From NCBI GenBank assembly GCA_947462335.1, contig OX381714.1, positions 18,820,618 to 18,884,617 of the forward strand: a stretch of DNA of 64,000 nucleotides, written 5' to 3'. The notes under the pieces are model-generated. The model was not told the DNA's origin, did no database searches, and worked only from the letters and a program-made list of their open reading frames with translations. Each line of letters starts with the position of its first letter. Positions within the stretch are counted from its first letter, which is position 1. The position numbers and the translations under genes are program-made. Origin of the DNA: Harmothoe impar (Eukaryota; Annelida; Polychaeta; Phyllodocida; Polynoidae). This document shows positions 59,601-64,000 of this stretch, in pieces.

Positions 59601-61257
59601 CATGTAGATAAATGGTAAGGAAGAACAGTTGCAGTTGACTGGTAAGCAGTGTGGTATTGGTGACCCAGCATTTTCAGTCCACATGCCATGATATAGCTTA
59701 CTGGTTGATCAGTGCTACCACCTTAAGCTTTGAGAGATCATGATCACTCTTACTTTTAAGTACACAATCTAACTATAAATATGCTACCTAACCTATGAAT
59801 TTAATTGTACACAATTTCTACAACTCAGGTTTGTGGCGGCCTGCACCTACTATGGTCTCACCTTCAACCTGGGTAACCTGGCAGGTAGCATCTACCTGAA
59901 CCTGCTGGTCAGCGGGGTACTGGAGATAGCAGGCAGTGCAGGGGGTCAGTTTCTGTCCAACACCCGCCTGGGACGCCGGATCTCCACCTGTCTGTTTTAT
60001 GGGCTGGCAGGGCTGGCTCTCCTCCTTGTGCTTGCTGTTCCTGATGGTGGGTTGCTACTATTCATACCCAAATTGTTGGAAACACCAACTAAAAGACAGA
60101 TTTAAACTGGTACACTTTATAAAGGCATAGCAGTACATAAAAAACATTATACAACATTTTATACCATTATATAACGTTTCTCTATGGCTCCTTACTATGG
60201 CATAACGTTATATAAAGTTTTGAAACGTTATTTTGACGTAAAATATCTGGGATGTTCTAACGTTCAAAAGGTTCAAAAATCATGTGGGACTTATAATAGT
60301 AGAGGGTTTTCTCTGTTTCAGACATGCCAATAGTGGTGACCGTCCTAGCCACATTTGGCAGGTTTTGCTCAACAGGATTCTACACCACTATCTATATATG
60401 GACAGCCGAACTCTACCCAACTGTTGTCAGGAACACAGGCATGTCCTGGTCATCAGCTGTCGGCAAGATAGGGGGCGTCTGTGCCCCTATGGTGAACCAC
60501 CTTGTAAGTTAATAAGTTTTAGAAATGGTTGTATGGCAAGAATCTCTTCTCTTATCTATATACGCTTAATTGGAAATAACCCAAATGGGAAATAACCCAA
60601 AGTAATTTAAAAAGAGAGTCTGTTATCTTTAGTATTCCCTTGGGAAATAACAATTCAGCCATCACCCCTGTAAATTAGTGTTCATGAGGTTGGCCTTGGG
60701 CATATTCAAGTCAATTTGATAGGGTTGGCTTGGGTATCTGTAATGCTTACACAAACTCGCCCTATTTTGCTAGTATACTTAAGGCCCTGTTTATTGAATT
60801 ATTTACACACCATAATTAGATGAACAGTTAAGATCTAAAAAGTTAACCTCTTTTCATTTAAATGACTGAGGCGTTGGTGTCTTTCTATTGTAGGGCACAG
60901 TTACACCCTGGCTTCCTCCTGTAATCTTTGGCGTCATGTCCTTGCTTGCCGGAGTCATCATGTTACTACTACCAGAGACCAAAGACCAGGTCCTTCCTCA
61001 GACTATAACTGAGATGAAGACAATGGCGAGGTAAGACAGCTTCAAAAAGAATATACACTATTGTATACATGTATAATAGCCTTTATTGATAAGAATGACC
61101 TAAGATATCACCAGGCGCATGCTTGATGATTAACTTAACATATCACCATTTTTGATTATTTCCTCTTGGGCTTATATTCCCAATTCCTCTCTTTTGCAGT
61201 AAGAAAAAGACAGTCGTTGCTGTACCCGAGGCAGAGACCAAGAAATTCCTCCCATAG
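56660..61257 (+). CDS. SLC22-type organic ion transporter, ten coding exons
   Basis: Exons by splice motif and phase: 56660-57037, 57595-57695, 57964-58118, 58414-58585, 59008-59125, 59447-59532, 59829-60046, 60322-60503, 60894-61030, 61200-61257. All joins are in phase and give 534 aa, the usual SLC22 size (~550). The start MKFDEALVKYVGTLGRYQ is typical of the family. A membrane segment at about 18-43 is followed by a large extracellular loop with sequons at N62, N70 and N102, then WDLVCDRS, the MFS signature GGVSDRFGRRP (about 155-165), PESPRWL (about 272-278), ELYPTVVRNTG (about 439-449) and PETKDQ near the C terminus. Members move organic cations, carnitine or anions across the plasma membrane; substrate cannot be told here. 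No frameshift or missing motif. Exon 7 uses GATG|GTGGGT as donor. Intron 7 holds an ACGTTATATAAC repeat. Confidence 0.92.
60136..60245. repeat. ACGTTATATAAC family copy 3, inside SLC22 intron
   Basis: In reverse orientation to the 45.7- and 46.0-kb copies: ATTATATAACGTTTCTCTAT, GGCTCCTTACTATGGC, ATTTTGACGTAAAAT. It ends about 75 bp before the exon 8 acceptor (60320-60321). Confidence 0.7.
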
Positions 61258-62182
61258 GTACTGCAACAAATCAGAAACAATCTCAACTTCCATACACACC
61301 TGCCATAGATAGTATGACTGCCAGGTATACATCTTGCTGTTTGTGTTTACACCGAGTGAAAATACATATAATAATGATGGTTATTATATCTGCGTCATGT
61401 CGTTGTTTGCTATTCCTCAGTCTTTGCGAAAACTTTTTCACCATGCTGGACATTTGGTCCTGCAGCTTGCAAATTTCGCAGGACCGGAAAGATTTCCACA
61501 GGACCGGATACCAAGAGAAAATAATATGCTATTTTATAATAGAAAATAAAAAATAAAATGTCAGTGTGTACTCTTAGACTTGTACCTTTAGTTCTAGTTG
61601 GAATATCTGAAAAAGTTTTCAGTTTTGGAAAGCCCATGATCATCAGGACATCTGGTCCTGCAACACCAGTCATTCTGCCAGACCAGAACCATTTTAGGCG
61701 GACATTGCCACTGTCCGGCACGTTTTGGCAAAGACTGATTCCTCTATGCAAAGTTTAAATGGTAGTGAAGATATTTCCTACGCAAGATATATGTGTATGT
61801 GTTTGTGAAACACTATGTAAAAATAGCAGGCAGCAGCATATTAGTGTGTTCTGTCCAGGTTAGAATCATGTACCCCGTACCCTAGAAGACAATTTATTCA
61901 TTATGTCCATGTGTGGAGAGGGGAAAAAAATAAAGAACAAAAATAAAATCTCTAGTAGCCTCTTTAGGTGAAAGACAGAAATTTCCAAAACATTTGTGGA
62001 TAGGAGGAGTATTTATAGATTCTGTAAGCACATTCAACATGATGTGGTGTCTGCTGAGTTGAAAAAAGGATGTTAGTACTGCTGTCAGCGATTAGAATGT
62101 GTCTTTTGTGTTTCATAGAGGTGGAATTGACTTTGTATTACATTTATCCGACTCATAAGTAGGGGCCCATTTCTCAAGTTTG
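61258..62182 (+). other. SLC22 3' region
   Basis: Directly follows the stop codon and should include the 3' UTR. Candidate polyadenylation signals are AATAAA-type words near 61545-61556 and 61928-61950. Words from a GGACATTTGGTCCTGCA type recur at 61448 and 61646 (GGACATCTGGTCCTGCAAC). Which signal is used cannot be told. Confidence 0.4.
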
Positions 62183-62560
62183 AACGATTCATTTGGCTTA
62201 ATATTGCTTAAGTAAAGCAGTGAACGATTCATGCAACCCTTACATATGGCAGTGAACGATTCATGCAGCCCCTTACATATAGCTGAATCGTTCAGGTATT
62301 CATGGCTATCAAATAGTCATCCCTCCCTCCCTCCCTCCCTCCCTCCCTCCCTCCCTCCCTCCCTCCCTCCCTCCCTCCCTCCCTGCCTGCCTCCCTGCCT
62401 CTGGAGTTTGAACGATTCATTTGGCTTAATATTGCTTAAGTAAAGCAGTGAACGATTCGTGCAACCCTTACATATGGCAGTGAACGATTCATGAAGCCCC
62501 TTACATATAGCTGAATCGTTCAGGTATTCATGGCTATCAAATAGTCATCCCTCCCTGCCT
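62183..62560. repeat. Tandem duplication with TGAACGATTCATGCA words and CCCT repeats
   Basis: A ~226-bp unit is present twice (from GAACGATTCATTTGGCTTAA at 62183 and again at 62409). Each unit has three TGAACGATTCA-type words, then ATAGCTGAATCGTTCAGGTA, then CATCCCTCC running into a CCCT/CTGC microsatellite. Confidence 0.9.
62321..62400. repeat. (CCCT)n microsatellite
   Basis: About 80 bases of CCCT with a few CTGC variants at the 3' end. A shorter counterpart follows the second unit at 62548-62612. Confidence 0.97.
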
Positions 62561-62612
62561 CCCTGCCTCCCTCCCTCCCTCTCTGCCTGCCTCCCTGCCT
62601 GCCTCCCTGCCT

Positions 62613-62690
62613 CTGGACAAAAGCTCTGGGCGAAAGCTAGCTCTGGACGAAAGCTAGCTCTAGACGAAAGCTCTGGACAAAAGCCATGCC
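62613..62690. repeat. Short minisatellite CTCTGGACGAAAGCTAG
   Basis: Four to five imperfect copies of CTCTGGACGAAAGCTAG, directly after the CCCT tract. Confidence 0.75.
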
Positions 62691-64000
62691 TTTAGACAAT
62701 TTGCTCTGTACAATTTTACCAGATATTAATGTTTTGCTTATGATGCGATCATTTCCCTTTGAGAAATGTGCCCCAGATGATTTAGCATTTGATAATAGAT
62801 TCTGTTAGCATTGTTCTTTTCTTGTTATGTGTACCTCAGGGCAGTATAATAGTTTGTTAGATATATTTTGTTACCGTTTGACCAATGTTGTTGTTGTAGA
62901 TATATTTTCATTCTGGCAGAGTAATTTTAGGACATCACTTTTTTCACTGAAATGCCAAGAAACCTTGCAAGCCAAGATTTCGATTTTTACTTCATTTATT
63001 ATAGTTAATTTGTGAGCCAACATCGTTGATGTAGTTAAACATCGTTGATGTAGTTACATAGGGGTGCAGTTGTATAGTTTAGTTTATCAAAGGGCAAAGA
63101 CAAGTCATGCTTGATAATAATTACAATATTAGCATTGTGTTCCCGTTTTGATTTTATACTTTATGTTCAGAATGTAACAATGAAAAAGAGAGAACGCGTG
63201 CATAGGTCATGTTACAACATCTTGTGTTTCACTGGTGTTCTGATGAGTTGTCTGACAGACTGTATGAATGAACAACATTTAATCAGAGAGAGGGTTTCTC
63301 CTGAGTAACCTTTTTTCTCCATATTCACTTCGTCATTGGTGTTATTTAATTTTGGAGTGTGCTTGACTGGTGTGAATTTAAGAATCAAATATAGAAGGCT
63401 GGTACATATATTTTTAATCAGCAATCTACCTATTTTAGAAATAATCTGATGAATAAAATTATATTGTTATGAAAAAATAAAAGAATTCAGTATGTTTGAG
63501 GTCAATAATTGATTGTTCACCGGGATGGTTTCACTGACCCTGTGGGGATACCAACTTGAGCATTGCTCTTAAGGTGGCCGGCGGCCATTATAGTTCTGCT
63601 GCAGGACACCAGTGGGCGATTTCATGACCTTTGTACATGCTGTGACGGAATTGATAACGTACTAGAGTGTACGGCAGTGTTGGGAACTCTCGACCTTCAG
63701 ATTGAAAGGCAGACGCCATAACCATCACACTATGGAATCTGTCGTAGGTGGATAGGTAGAAAGGTATATTTAGCCTGCCTGGGACTGTTTTCATCATATT
63801 ATTGTCTTTTTTATTTCAAACCTCAAAACTCTTGCATATATATATATATGCTCGGGACTATTATGTTCAAAACACATTTTCTGGATAGATTACATTATAT
63901 AGAATATTGTGGCAAACATAGTTACTTTGCAAGGGTATTTCATCAATATTTGTAATAGAGCACTATATGATGCTGTTACAGGTCACTCAAAATTTGCGTT
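62691..64000. other. Non-coding stretch to right edge
   Basis: An AATAAA-like word lies near 63474-63482. A minus-strand tRNA-like stretch at about 63676-63733 has an A-box-like TAGTGTGATGGTTATGG but a poor B box. No gene recognised. Confidence 0.35.

Noticed and set aside
63676..63733. Second tRNA gene on the minus strand
   Set aside because: It has an A-box-like start but the B box is broken and no cloverleaf could be drawn.

Overview
This is a repeat-dense eukaryotic window, almost certainly from an animal. The genes have spliceosomal introns with GT/AG borders and in-phase exons. The two clear genes are animal membrane-protein families (UNC-93 and SLC22). Most of the rest is made of short inverted-repeat (MITE or foldback) elements, satellites and microsatellites. 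Base composition (estimated by eye, low 40s % GC), moderate introns and the presence of a multicopy 'EETDTR' gene family fit a marine invertebrate such as a lancelet, but the species cannot be fixed from sequence alone.

Layout. 1-8.9 kb: non-coding, with a G-rich 15-bp minisatellite (2.1-2.65 kb), two TA-flanked MITEs and several copies of a CCCTTTAAGG foldback family. 8926-11593 (-): one large first coding exon of an UNC-93-like MFS protein; its 3' exons are not recognisable in the window and probably lie beyond the left edge. 11.6-26.5 kb: non-coding mosaic of foldback elements, a 2.3-kb inverted repeat holding a duplicated segment, a 154-bp near-perfect palindrome, a LINE tail fragment and nuclear-receptor half-site clusters. 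26574-33522 (-): a seven-exon decayed gene of the EETDTR / TPDTDIF family, with one in-frame stop, at least two frameshifts and a missing middle; its largest intron holds a 91-bp satellite. 33.9-35.3 kb: a ~146-bp satellite carrying X-box-like palindromes. 35.6-56 kb: foldback elements, including a family with 4-bp target duplications and 17-bp iterated subterminal motifs, plus microsatellites. 56660-61257 (+): a complete ten-coding-exon SLC22-type organic ion transporter (534 aa predicted), followed by its 3' region and a duplicated CCCT/TGAACGATTCA block.

The UNC-93 and SLC22 genes are both MFS-fold membrane proteins but show no operon-like or functional link. The most unusual material is the foldback families with iterated internal motifs, the same-site inverted core in two CCCTTTAAGG elements, the long near-perfect palindrome, and the decayed EETDTR gene. 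All exon calls are made by eye from splice motifs, phase and family resemblance; no alignment was run.
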